NCBI GenBank assembly: GCA_022925895.1
Contig: JAKSYS010000099.1
Coordinates: 1-64,000, forward strand
Reading direction: 5' to 3'
DNA from: Fragilaria crotonensis
Taxonomy: Eukaryota > Bacillariophyta > Fragilariophyceae > Fragilariales > Fragilariaceae
Length of the DNA: 64,000 nucleotides
A program made the translations under genes and the position numbers. The first letter of the stretch is position 1; each line of letters begins with the position of its first letter. Below, piece by piece: positions 1 through 12,900 of the stretch. Below the pieces are notes generated by a model. That model had not been told where the DNA came from. It saw only the letters and a list, made by a program, of their open reading frames with translations, and searched no databases.

Positions 1-5
1 TCGAT

Positions 6-265
6 TCAGTGAAATCTCCCGCAAGTGCGGCGAATCCGCCATTGCCGGAGATTGACCCTTAACAATATAACAATCGACAAGAAGCGGCATGCAACTTGAT
101 AATTATAAAAGAGTGAGCAGATCTAGAATCTAGTTCCAAAACCGGTCCCACCATATGGACCAACAGGTTATCCGTGCGTGCGCGTCAGCAGTCCTCCACG
201 TCATCGTGGGACACGCGCCTTGTATGCTTGTCCGAATATCCCGCACTCATGACAGGATTCATTCA
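6..265 (-). repeat. LTR of element 1 (3' LTR on minus strand)
   Basis: Direct repeat of 6758-7018, about 99 percent identical. Next to its inner edge (266-276) lies the polypurine tract on the minus strand, which marks it as the 3' LTR. Confidence 0.8.
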
Positions 266-3200
266 GTCCCCTCGCACTAGGCGTCACAGACAACTAGTTC
301 GACTCTTAAATCCGCCATGCAGAGGCCGGCCATCATCAGCTATTCTTGGTGGTTCCACGTGTCATCACATGTACGTCCACCCATCAGTTCAATCTGTGGT
401 TCTGCACCATTGCATACATCCACATGACGGTGGTTCCGCGCCTTGCGTACATCCACCTAGGGATAAGTGGTTCCATAATCATTATGTACTTCCACTTGCA
501 TCATGTCCGTTTTGGACACTTCACATGTCTGTGTTATGTCCCTTTGGACACTTCACCATGGCACACATGAGAGCACAACTCTCTTAGTCGCGGTCCCCGG
601 AAGACACTTAGTCAGTTCATCTGCTCTAAGTTGTTGCCTCAGTCTTCCTCAGCAATCCACACAAAACCAACCGCTAACGTACTTCGCATTTGTCGATAAT
701 GTATGTCACCGCCTTCAGTCGTTTACTTCACAACCAGGGTCACTGCAACCTTTGCAGCCACAAATTCAAATCTAATTCGTAAATCAGATCTTCGTTTGAT
801 TCAACCATGTATCACACCAACCTGCTTGGTTTGTGTTGACATGGCAAATCATCAAAATCAAGCACTCCTGACATCAGGTAGTTACGTCTGGTTACACAGC
901 AGCATTGCTGATAACAGAGCAATACTCCATCCAGTCATATAACCAGAAGCATGTCAAGCTTAGCTCCGCCTCGTCGAAGGCCACGCTCAACTGATTGTAC
1001 CATTTCAGGTATTCAAAGACATGGAAAGCACGGTCATGATGTCCCCTCCTCAGTGCAGCGAGGAAACGCAACAACATTGCAACGTCCACAGAGATACCGA
1101 TCCAACCAAATTCACAAGTCCAATGCAATACGCTGATTCAATCCTGGAACAGATCACACACTTGGCAATCCAACTCTGGGTGGTATCAATCTCATTACAT
1201 AACCATCTCTCATTATGATCAACACTCTTGCGCTCAGATGTTCACCAATCTCCTCAAGTTCACGTTCAATTTCAGTTGCACCAAGGCCAAACATCACTAC
1301 CATCTTTACTTAGTTCGTTTGCCTGTTCCATTGATCGATTTCTTGACTTTGGTTTTCACATAAGAATCAAGTTTGCTTTACACATCCGTTCCTCAAGGTA
1401 GGCTTTGCGGGAAGATAGTCCATCACAACTTGTGACTCACTATGTGGGATGCAATGAGCACCATTCACACAGCGTAGGAAATACTTTCAGCACGTCCCCA
1501 TTCAGCTTAACCCTTGGTCTCATCCACAAGTCAGGATCTTCATTACATATAAAGACTTCCCACATACTGTGGCTGTGGTCCCAACTTCGGACAACATTCG
1601 ACTTCAAACCAAATGGAACACGAACAAGCAGTAGCACCCAACAACTAACTTTGCCGCACCCAGCTCATGCCTTGCAGCTGCGTATATCTCCTCCAGCATT
1701 GGAGCATCCAGTCATGTCCCTTGCACATCAGTAGACAGGACATTCAAACTTATCTTCAACATTGAAGACTTCATTCAGTGTCGCCAACGTGGATGCAATC
1801 CTTTTACAGCCACGCGACACAATCGATCTGGTGCCCTTTGGCAACCAGACTTGCCGTTCTTGTCAAGATCATCTCGACATCAAAGATCATATGACAGCCA
1901 ACATACTTGTGGAACTTCAGCATGACACCATTGTCAATTAATTCGAACGCTGATTGGATGCACTTCATCTCCAGCTCGATTGCCTGTCCTCAAGATTGGT
2001 CCCCATTCATTGAACTTAAGGAGCATGTGTCAAAGACCTTCTAGCACAATTCCAAACATGCAGCTCCATGCCCAATGTCTGGCCTTGACCATTAACAGAA
2101 TCTGATCCTCCATGCGCAAGACCTTGTAACCACCAAGGAATTATAGACTCATTTCCACAACCCTGTTGGCAACATCGAACTCCGCAACTTAGACCAGACC
2201 TAACTCTTCAATTCCATCAATTTATGGGACGACCGCAATCGTTGGCTCATCACAGCATTTGACTTTCAGTTCCCAACCTTGCATTGTATTGATAGGCGGC
2301 CTGGTCTCCCTGACATAAGTATGCCCATCACTCTTTGACGGCTTATGCTCAGTCTGCCATTGGTCAACCATCACCCACAACAACACAGAGCAGCCTCATT
2401 CCTCCGTTAGACGTATAAATAGAAACCGCACCTGTCAATCCACCTGGGACACATAGTCACTCAGATAGCATACTAAGACATAGCACAATGATTACTTGTC
2501 AATTGCTTGACCAACATAGCCACGCTTCACCCTATGGCATGTGCTTTCATAGCCTCTCAGCCTTGGGCAACAGCGCCTGTTGAATTCATTGTGATTGTTG
2601 GACTCTAGGGTGTGGCCATCAGTCTCCTCCTTGGAGTCATCCATGTCCCCAGCCTCCAAACAACTTCCGTCTTCACCATTGAAGAACTCAATAGGATCCT
2701 CCAGCATGGAGTCCTTTCAATACGGGTCCATGTCCTCAGCTTTGAGGCATTCCCACCTTTTGGAGCAAATATCTTTGTCCTCCAATCTATTGAGCAAAAG
2801 CTTGGCAATTGGGTTGGCAAGATCATCTTCACACCCATTCCAAAAAAACTTTCAAACAACATCTTCACCAGTTATAGTCACCGGGGTACAGAAGGAATGC
2901 CAAAACTTCAGCAACTCCATCCAATCCACTGACCAAACAATTGAATCAGACATCCTGGATTAAATCCCACTTGGGCCCAGCTCGTCCCCATCAATGACTT
3001 CATTGGAGTTGTTGCGTTCCCGATACCATCAGGTTTCTTGGCGCCATCACTTTGTTTTCTGCCCCTGCACCAAATTGTTTCAGTGCCATGGAGCATCAGT
3101 TCTCAAGATTCCAGCTTAAAGACTTTGCATGGTTTGGTTGAAGACTGTTGGGCACCATCAGCTGTTCAGGAGAACTGCCAACTGACTTTCAAGCTGCCCA

Positions 3201-6200
3201 TGACCCATCTTCCAGCGCATTGTCAGCTGCAACTGCCCAAGGGATACCCGTTCATTAGGTAATGACATCAATGCAAACACAGGTTGAGATGGGCGCATCC
3301 TTGACCGCTCATAGGCGCCTGCGTAGCCAATGCCATGTCCCCAGACAGGTAACACATTCAGAATCAATCGGAGTTCCAACAGCCATGGAAACCAGTAAAC
3401 AACCTGACCACATTTCTGATGCACTTCCTTTGCCCAATACGTCAGTCTGAGTTGCCACTTGCAACAATTTCTCAACAGCAGGCCAACTCCCCACTGTCCT
3501 GACGGAACACCTGGTGTTAGTATAGATTGCTCCTTGCTCACCGATAGAACAAATAACTTTTGGCTCTTAACATCCGGCAACAAGTAGACAACTTTGCCTC
3601 TATGCCCAGACAAGCCATCTCCAGCGACATCATTAACTGCAAAAATGCGCCCACAAAACGGTCCCTAGAGCCATCCTCCTGACCGATGTAATCACACATC
3701 AAACACAGCAATTCAACCGCAGAAACCAACCTTGGTGCATTCCATATGATCAGTTGCCAACAACATTTCAGCAACACACATGCTGGAAATACAAATCTCC
3801 TCCTTTTTGGCAAATCGATCAAAGTAGGAATCACAGAACATCTGTGAGATCAATGCAACAAGAGCTAACAACTCACGCATAGTGACAAAGTGCCATTCAA
3901 GGATATGGAATACGCAACATTGCGGTTGGATAAGATAATGCAAGAACTTGGCATCAAACTGGTCAGGTACATCCATGACTAGTGACATCATTTGCACAAT
4001 TGAGTTGGGGGTCAGCAGAGTCACATAACTCAGTCCCCATAGTACAGAGCCTCATGACATTGAGGATGTACTGTTTGTCCATTCTCAGGGTAAGTCCACA
4101 TATTCGCAGCCGGGGCGATGGAATTCTCCTGTATGGGATAATGTTCACCATGAAAGGTGCACAGTGTTCTGACATCCTTTGTCAGAGACAAACAGAGCAT
4201 TGCTTCTTGCAACACGTTTGCCTGTGTGAGAGTCAAGTTCACTCAAAAAAGACAGTGATCAGTAGAACATGGCCCTGCCTGCAGATCATACGGTTCTTGT
4301 GGCTTCAAATGTGCCTTATAAGAACAGTTCATACTCTGCCAATCAGTGGCAAAGCTTCTTCCAGCATTGGAAGTCACAGTTTTGGCGCTTAGTCCTCCTC
4401 AAAAGGTTCATCCTCCTGAGAATCTGCAGTTGCAGCAGCATTGTTACTTGCATTGGACTTGCCTTTCACATCCTTCTTTTTTTTTTCATCACAGGCCTGT
4501 TTGGCATGGGCCTTGCATAAGGCTTCAAAGTGTTGTATGCCTTGGTGGAGAATTTCCAGAGTTGCTCACAATCTCCTTCTGGCTGCCTTCACCCTCACTT
4601 CAGTCTCCTATTCACATGCTTGGACTACCATTCTTGTGCGTGTCTGCCAGCCTTGGCAATCTCACAAGCAACAGCTAGAGCCTTGATTGCACCACACAGT
4701 AGCTCATTGAAGTCTGCAAGGGAACCAGTCACTTCTTCAACTATGCCATTTCTGGCTCCTCCAGGAAATGCAACACATTATGCTCCTGTTGGTACCATCC
4801 TGAATTCATTCTTGACTGACCAAAAGTGTATCATCCTTACCCCTGAACAAGACCTCAGTAACAATCATTGCATACTGGGCAGCAGTAGTCATTGCATACT
4901 TCTAAGTCCCTCTGGTAGCAGTTGCAAAGTAAGCCGCCCCCCAAGCCAAAGGCACTGGAGACCTGCACATCCATTGTACATTCCATTGGGGAACTAAGCA
5001 AATGGCCAACCAGGTTCCTCCACAACAGAAATGAGCATCTGCCTAGCACATGCCTGTCAGACATGCAAGAACATCTTGGTAGTCCAACATGGGCGCAACA
5101 GCAAGGCCATCATCAACCAAACCAGTTGCCATGTCATTACAGATACTTCACTGTTGCCATGGGTGAACATGTTCCTTTGGAGTCCCTGCAACAACACACA
5201 TTTGTTAATCAGGACAAGGGTACACGGTTCCATCCACTTCAGCCAGCTCAGCATTGAGTGTAGCATTGGTGGTTCCTTTGTTCCATCCCATCTTCTTGGC
5301 CAAGCAAGTCATGAGAACATCTCAGAATGCTGCACCAATCAGCACATGGGGACAAACAACCGGGGACAGGATGATTGTTGACATCAACATCAGCCACCTT
5401 GGGCCTCCACCCGGTAGAAACCATGGTCCTATAGTCAAAATCGAGGAGAGACAGGCTAGTTAGTAGGTTGTATATGGTATAAGTACCCAGCACCTCAAAC
5501 AGTCCACACATTAGAACATTGAAGCCCAAGCAAGGAGTAAAACAAACAGGGAATGACCGGGGATACACCATGCTGGTGAGAGGAGGAATTGTTGATAGTT
5601 ACCAGGTGTGCGGGAAAAAATGCGGCATCCCGTGCAAAATTGTGAACTCCATGCCCAAAAATGCACTCTTGGCAAGGTACGTGGAACTCGGTATGTTCCT
5701 TACGCGGAAACGCACTACCATTCATCAGTCTTGCCGTGAAACTCGGTATGTTTTGTACGCACAATCGCGTTACCAATCGTTCGTTCCACCCTTCCAAAAT
5801 TTTATCCGTGAATGCCGAGGCCAAACCGCCTAAGTAATACTTCAACCTCAACGTGCTCCTCGCTGGCACACGATCGTCATTCAATTTTCGACTTAGATGA
5901 CACACAGACCAATCGTGGTTCGAGTACGTCAGCGCGAAGAATCTCGTTTTCACACGACCGCTTACTTAAGGAATCTTCAGACCAATCGTGCGTATGGTCA
6001 CACGTCGATCGTACATCATCCGCACATTTTGGTCACACTTAGGCGACTTCCGGATCAATTGTGAAATTGACCTGTCTGTGTGAGTGCGAACGTGTACATG
6101 TTGAAGTAACACGAACGTCCGGTACATACGTGGCGGATTCTGTGACATTCGTCACTCGTGTACCGCGCTAAGTAAAACAAACGAGCTCTCACAACGACCA

Positions 6201-6742
6201 TCGTTGTGCTCGTACAGTTCTCACGTTCACACGTGCACCCTTTGCACACACGTCAGTGGGCATTGTCCATACGTGTACGGCCATCGTACATATATCAAAA
6301 TGAGCCAAAGAGCATAGTAAAATAGCACACTTTGCTAATGTGTCCGGTATACACTAGTCCCGTAGGGACAATACCAAACCTGACCACCTAAGTAGGCTCA
6401 ATAAAGCAATTGTACTTAGGGCATCGCGTACCCATGACGCGCCACATCATGCATGACTAATTTTAGGAAACTTTTCCACGGAATTTTGCCTTGATGAAGT
6501 TGGTCCTTGTGCTTTCCTGTCAACATTGACAAGCACATCCCCACCATGGGGATTCTGGCCTCCTGCGCTTCTGGTTTGAACCATAGCGCCTATGGTGTCG
6601 TCACCATCATCGTCAATTGCCGCCGCGCGCAAGTTGTGTGACCAACACAACAATGATGGTCGCATTTGCACAGAATCAGCAATCATGCTCGGATTGATCA
6701 AGTCCTCGCATCACTCACCAATGCAGCTCATCTGCAAAGCAT

Positions 6743-6757
6743 GTGGGTCTGATAAAC
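6743..6757 (-). other. Primer-binding site of element 1
   Basis: The minus strand reads GTTTATCAGACCCAC directly after the LTR end. The same core follows the 5' LTR of both other Copia elements. It does not start with TGG, so it is not the complement of a tRNA CCA end. Confidence 0.6.
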
Positions 6758-7018
6758 TCAGTGAAATCTCCGCAAGTGCGGCGAATCCGCCATTGCCGGA
6801 GATTGACCCTTAACAATATAACAATCGACAAGAAGCGGCATGCAACTTGATCAATTATAAAAAGAGTGAGCAGATCTAGAATCTAGTTCCAAAACCGGTC
6901 CCACCATATGGACCAACAGGTTATCCGTGCGTGCGCGTCAGCAGTCCTCCACGTCATCGTGGGACACGCGCCTTGTATGCTTGTCCGAATATCCCGCACT
7001 CATGACAGGATTCATTCA
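6758..7018 (-). repeat. LTR of element 1 (5' LTR on minus strand)
   Basis: Direct repeat of 6-265. Its inner edge abuts the primer-binding sequence at about 6743-6757, which marks it as the 5' LTR. Confidence 0.8.
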
Positions 7019-7730
7019 GGATGTAGAAATTGCTCACTTGCTTTGCAACTGATTGATCTGAATGGATGTGGTGATGACACATCTGCCTGTTCATTCTTTC
7101 GCTAACCCACCCGCCATCCCCAGCAACTCCAGGCCTGTGCTAAGTGAACCATCCAGGAACTTGTAGACTCCTAGAATTCTAACGTCATAACCACTGCGTT
7201 TTAGCCCAGTATGCCACTGTAGAGACTTACTAGCACTAGCGTACTCGTCACTGTGGCATTTTTCGGTACTACACGTAGTAGCCATGTACGGAGAATCATT
7301 CACTAGCACTTTACCATATCGAGTGCCTGTAGCAGTACAGCTGAGGCGACTTCTGGGAATCCAGTGGATTCCACAGTTTATCAGAATATGTGACTTTGTG
7401 ACTTTGAAAATGGGATACTGGCTACGGTTGTTAGCAATTTTGGATTCGGAATACACGTTCAAGTAAAGTACAAGTATGTACAACGTACAACACGGTCTGA
7501 GATGTGAGCGTTGAGATTTGAGAGTCGCACACTTTTTTATCTACCATACTGCTACTACACTTCGTAACTGCTTTCGGTACCACGGTATTGTATGTCGTTA
7601 TTAAGCTGGTAAAAGTGTAGTAGTATGATACTACGACACGCGTACATCTACAATAGTACTGGACTACCGCTACTTGTACCGGTTATTACTATTACAGTAG
7701 AATTGTTTTCATCCTGATCGAGAGTCCATA
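7019..7730. other. Spacer between two LTR elements
   Basis: About 700 bp with only short random-looking frames. No coding or structural signal was recognised. Confidence 0.5.
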
Positions 7731-7902
7731 TGAATAAAGGTATACGTGAAAACGGTAGCCACGTAGACACTACGACGGTAGGCAAGGCTATGGCCCTGTA
7801 CCGTACCGACTGAATAGTTTTATTCTTTTATGTGTGTCTCTTATCACGATGATTGATGCCTAAACGAGCTTACCCCGACGATACCTCGTCCACGTTTTGT
7901 CA
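7731..7902 (+). repeat. 5' LTR of element 2
   Basis: 172 bp, identical to 14217-14388. It has TG...CA ends and is followed directly by the primer-binding sequence. Confidence 0.95.
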
Positions 7903-7917
7903 GTTTATCAGACCCAG
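7903..7917 (+). other. Primer-binding site of element 2
   Basis: GTTTATCAGACCCAG directly after the 5' LTR, shared with elements 1 and 3. It is not complementary to a tRNA CCA 3' end, so priming from an internal tRNA fragment is likely, as known for Drosophila copia. Confidence 0.65.
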
Positions 7918-8430
7918 GTCTCTGACCATGTATTGGCACTTGACGCATGTGCTTTGTTCGCATTGCATTTGGGATTCACCCAGGCAATGGCAGCAAGACA
8001 ACAATTAGCTGCTGCGATGTTCTTGCAACATGATCGATGACCACATGCCTGGGCAAGCTTCGAACTGCCTACCGCCAGTGAACCATAACGCGAACGATGG
8101 CCGCGTGGCCTGAGCGGTCTATCCATTGATGATCATAACCATTGGGTAGGGCAACGACGTATCCGATGCCGTTCGGAGGGGACGGGGCGCTGTTTTCCTC
8201 CTGCCTGCGCCATCGCGGGCGAATTTTCATAACAAGATCCGTTAGGGCGTAAACAATATGACGAACCAATATATGTATTGTGTTCACGCACCAATACCTA
8301 ACGGAAGGGCGGTCGGTTGCAACCGTCGGTAGGGTCTCGAGCGACTACACACTTTGCGATTGTCGTATAATCTTTTCCTTCGCACTCGCTGTGTTTTCGT
8401 GTCTAATTTTTCGATTCTTGATACACCATC

Positions 8431-9775
8431 ATGAACAACGCTGTTATGCGCGGGGTCATGACCCGCATCGGATTCTCCGAGGCGGCAGCTCAGGCCATTG
8501 TTGAGGAACAGGGTATCGACGCTCTAGAGGAGGTAAAGCTCCTCAGCGACATAGAGATTGAAAGTCTCTGCAACGTGATTCGTCGGCCTGGTGGGACAAT
8601 CCCTGGGGCCGCTGGAGCGGCACCAGTTGCAAATCCGGGAGTACAGGTCAACCAGCGGGCTGAAGGACACCTCAAGCTCTTGTCGTTTTACCTCCGACAC
8701 CAGGAACGAGTGAGTCGGACGGTCCACGCCCCTGACATCACGCTCGCTGTTATCAGGACAGTTCGTGAGCTTCGTGAATTTGAGTCCACCTACAAGGCCC
8801 CAACTGGTGACCTGCCAACCATCAACGTTAAGGATTGGCCTAAAACGATGGAAACGATTGAGGAATATCTCCGCTCCGTTCTGGGTGAGCGTAAGATTCC
8901 TCTCGCATATGTTGTTCGTAGGGATGACGCAATCCCGACAGGGGACAACCCTTCTACATCCTATCCCACGATTCAGGATGAGATGATTGCGAGGGCCCCA
9001 CACTTTACCATCGCGGAGGATGGGACAAAGATATTGGACCCGGTATACCTTGTCAACAGGGAAAAGGTATGGGACATTATTTCCAGAATCACACGAGAGC
9101 ACTCCTCCTGGACGTATGTCAAACCTGCGCAGCGTTCCAGAGATGGTCGATTGGCATACCAGAATTTGTATCAGCACTTTCTGGGACCAAACAACGTGGA
9201 TAATATGGCAACGCAAGCCGAAGATAAATTGAAGTCCACCGTGTATAACGGCGAACAACGCCGTTGGGATTTCGAACGGTACGTGAACGTACACAAGCAG
9301 CAGCACTCTATCATGGAGGCCTCGTCGAACATGGGTATACTGGTATCGATCAAGGTCCAAGGTCAGGTACTTACTCGATGGTATCAAAACCGACAAGTTT
9401 GATGCGGTCAAGACCAGGATCATGTCGGATGAGAGGTTGCGCAACGACTTCGACAGCTGCGTAACTCTCTATCAGGATTACATTCGGCAGACCTCCAAGT
9501 CCAAGACGAGCGCTACAACCGTTAACATTTCTGAGTTGAAGACTGGCACCAAGCGCAAGGTCAACCAGGTGGAAGATCGATACTATACGAAAGAAGAATA
9601 CAACGCCCTGACTGCCCCGCAAAAGAAGGAGCTTGCGGCGAAGCGCCTTAAACGCGGGCACAAGCCAGGGATAAGGATAGTAAGGTCAAGTCTAGTAAAA
9701 CAGGCGGTGCTGGCGATAAAAGGATGTCATCCGCAACCTCAAGGCCGTCAATCGTCAGGTTGCGCAATTGGCTAA
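8431..9775 (+). pseudogene. gag region of Copia element 2
   Basis: Encodes the capsid-type part of the retrotransposon. The first roughly 320 residues are a mostly helical gag-like protein of the diatom Copia type (it opens MNNAVMRGVMTRIGF). A Lys-rich stretch with DRYYTKEEYNAL follows. I see no CCHC zinc knuckle, unlike most Copia gag proteins. The ATG lies about 530 bp downstream of the 5' LTR end, which leaves room for a leader. Counted with the element as broken. Confidence 0.75.
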
Positions 9776-9993
9776 ACAAATGGGTAAGGCGGGTGTGTCT
9801 GGCGATGATGAGACCACCGATTCCACACTCTGCCGCGTCGACTCAAGATGGCGAATGCAAGACACGAGGAGGGAGCGGGAACCGCACGCATTCCTCGTTG
9901 ACCCGCCAGAAGAAAACTCCACTCCCTGATTCCAAGAAGTGACAATCGGTTGCTCTTGCTCCCCTTCGGATCCTCGGATCTATTGACGTTTCT

Positions 9994-12900
9994 GTGGAGA
10001 ACGAGTCTCGTACTGACTTGGATTCGCATGCCGACCAATGTGCAGTTGGACGTAACTCCTTACTAGTCCATGATTATGATCGACCAATTAATGTCTCCGG
10101 GTATGATCCTAGCGGGCCCATAGCTAGGGACATGCGAACTGTTACTGCCGCGTTGGCATACGACGACCCACTTACTGGCGAGACAACGATATTGCTTGTA
10201 CATCAAGCAATCTACATTCCCGAGTTGGAACATAACTTGCTCTCTACGATGCAAGTCCGATTGAATGACGTAATAATAAGTGAGACGCCTCGCTTTCTTG
10301 CTGAACAAATAACGGACTTGACGCATACGATTGCGATTCCAACAGAGGACCCGGACACTCCGTATGTCATACCGCTTACACTTCATGGGGTCACTTCCTC
10401 TTTCCCAACCAGAAAGCCGACTCCAGAAGAGTACGAGTCGCTCCCACATTTCTGCTTGACGAGCGACGAACCCGAGTATGACCCACATGATACTTCTTTT
10501 GCCGATCAAGAACTCGCTTTGACGAAACTGGTGTTGGACACAGGGGACCGCATAGGAGCACCGCCTCCGTCTCGACGGCTTTGCTCCGTGTCCAAAACCC
10601 TTTCGTACGCGCAAAACTTTGTAGCGTTACACGACCCGATTACTCTCTCCTTGCAGTCAACTTCATCGACGCTGGAAGCCGGATCATTTGCGAATGCGTT
10701 GACTCGAACGATCAGCGCTATTCGGCGTGTTTCGACTGGTACTCAGTTTGACTTCGATATGCTTGCCCGCAATTGGGGTATCGACAGAGCTACCGCTCGA
10801 CGCACAATTCACGCGACGACCCAGCGGGGCGTTCGCACGATTTTGCACCCGACGCTCTCACGACGTTTTCGGACGAACGATCGTCAACTTCGGTACCGGC
10901 GTCTTGCGATCCAGTGTTTCACCGACACACTGATCTCTAATACGCCTTCCCGGAGGAACAATAAATATGCTCAGATTTTCGCGACCGCTGATGGATGGTG
11001 CAGAGCGTATCCAATGGAAAGGAAATCGGAAGCTCACGAGGGACTTTCCTTATTGTTCCAAAGGGAAGGTGTCCCTAATACCATAATAATGGACGGAGCG
11101 CGCGAGCAAACCATGGGCATCTTCCGTAAGAAGTGCCGCGAAGCCGGAGTCCATGTCAAGCAGACGGAACCACATACTCCTTGGTCAAATGCGGCAGAAG
11201 CTGCGATTCGTGAGTTAAAGAGAGGAGTTGGTAGACAGATGGTACGATCTGCTGCACCCAGACGCCTTTGGGACGATTGCTTGGAGCGCGAAGCCTACGT
11301 GCGGTCGATGACTGCGCATGACATCTACAAGCTCAATGGACAAGTACCTGAGACCATTGTCAGCGGTGAGACTGCCGACATCTCCCCACTTGCGCTCTTC
11401 GCGTGGTACGAATGGGTTATGTTCAGGGATACGTCGGTAACCTACCCTGATGACCCGATGGCCCTCGGCAGGGACTTAGGTCCCGCCATCGATATAGGTC
11501 CAGCCATGACGAGGAAAGTACTTAAAGCGAATGGACAGGTTGTCTATCGCTCTACCGTGCGTTCCTTGACACCCGATGAATTGGCCGATGAGACAATGAA
11601 GCGAAAGCGTTCTGAGTTTACTCTACAGGTAAACCAAGCTTTAGGGGACGGATTCAAGTATGAGGACTTTGCGAACGATCCCGAGCTCGAACACTTCGAC
11701 ACTCCCACTTTTGAAACCTACGCTGACGACGACGACGGCGAATTTCCCCAGGCGATCGATGCCGACGCAGTTGAACCTGATCCCGATACGTATGATCCGT
11801 ATATTGGGGCGAGTGTTAACTTGCCTATTGGCGACAGAATGGTAAACGCCAAAGTCCGTGAGCGTAAACGTGCCCCTGACGGCAGTTTAACCGGCAAGGC
11901 ACACAAGAACCCAATACTGGACACGAGGACTTACCAGGTTGAATTCCCAGATGGGCAGTTCGCCGAAGTATCTGCAAATACGATCGCACAGAGTATGTAC
12001 GCTATGTGTGACACGGAGGGGAATCAGTATCTGTTGTTGGCAGGAATAATCGGTCACCGAAAGGATGAGTCAGCTCTTGACCGGGCGGACGCGTTCATCC
12101 AGAAGGGATCAAATCGGCACGTCCGAAAGACAACAAAGGGTTGGAAGCTCTGTGTAGAGTGGAAAGATGGGACCACGTCCTGGGAAAGACTCGCTGATTT
12201 GAAGGAGTCTAACCCAGTTGAGCTGGCTGACTACGCAGTGGCTCAGGGTATTGACAACGAACCGGCTTTCGCTTGGTGGGTTCCATATACTCTCAAGCGA
12301 CGGAACCGGATTATTGCAGCTGTGAATAACCGTTATCACAAGCGCACCCACAAGTTCGGCATCGAGGTGCCGAAAACATGGGATGATTGCCTTCGCCTTG
12401 ATAAGGAGGCTGGCAATACATTGTGGCAGGATGCGGTGCGGAAGGAGATGTCGAAGGTGAGGATAGCCTTCCAAATCATTGGAGACGACGAGAATCCTCC
12501 GCCGACCTACCAAGAAATCCGATGCCACTTGGTGTTTGATGTAAAAATGGAGAACTTCCAACGCAAGGCTAGGTTGGTTGCAGGGGGCATCGACCGAGAC
12601 ACCTGCATCCATTACTTATGCCAGCGTGGTATCTCGGGAGTCAGTCAGGATAGCTTTGACGATAGCCGCGTTGAATGATCTCGAGGTAAAGTCGGCAGAT
12701 ATTGAGAATGCCTACCTGACTGCACCGGTTGGAGAAAGATATGGTGTCGCCTTGGTCCCGAGTTCGGCAGTGAGGCGGAAAGAGGGCACTGATTGTACGC
12801 GCCCTATACGGGTTGAAATCCGCGGGTGCTTCCTTCCGAAATCACCTTGCGGACTGTATGCGACATTTGGGATGGACTTCCTGTATTGCGGATCCCGACG

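Larger units (their letters stand above)
6..7018 (-). mobile_element. Eroded Copia-type LTR retrotransposon (element 1)
   Basis: Two near-identical direct repeats of about 260 bp (6-265 and 6758-7018) bound a 6.5-kb interior. Read on the minus strand, a purine-rich tract (GCGAGGGGAC) precedes the left LTR, which opens with TGAATG. A primer-binding sequence TTTATCAGACCCA follows the right LTR directly, the same as in the two other Copia elements here. The interior has only scattered short matches to Copia pol on the minus strand, for example a reverse-transcriptase C-terminal stretch near 0.9-1.1 kb and Copia-like pieces near 4.0-4.2 kb. It is broken in many places with no long reading frame. 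The LTRs differ only by about three one-base length differences, so insertion looks recent although the interior is badly eroded. A target duplication cannot be judged because the window begins five bases outside the left LTR. Confidence 0.75.

Noticed and set aside
174-587. 137-codon plus-strand frame in the left LTR region
   Set aside because: It overlaps the LTR and the eroded interior of a minus-strand retroelement. The composition is not protein-like and there is no homology signal.
8524-9444. 306-codon minus-strand frame opposite the gag region of element 2
   Set aside because: It is a shadow of the plus-strand gag. Its length comes from codon bias of the true strand, and no domain was recognised.
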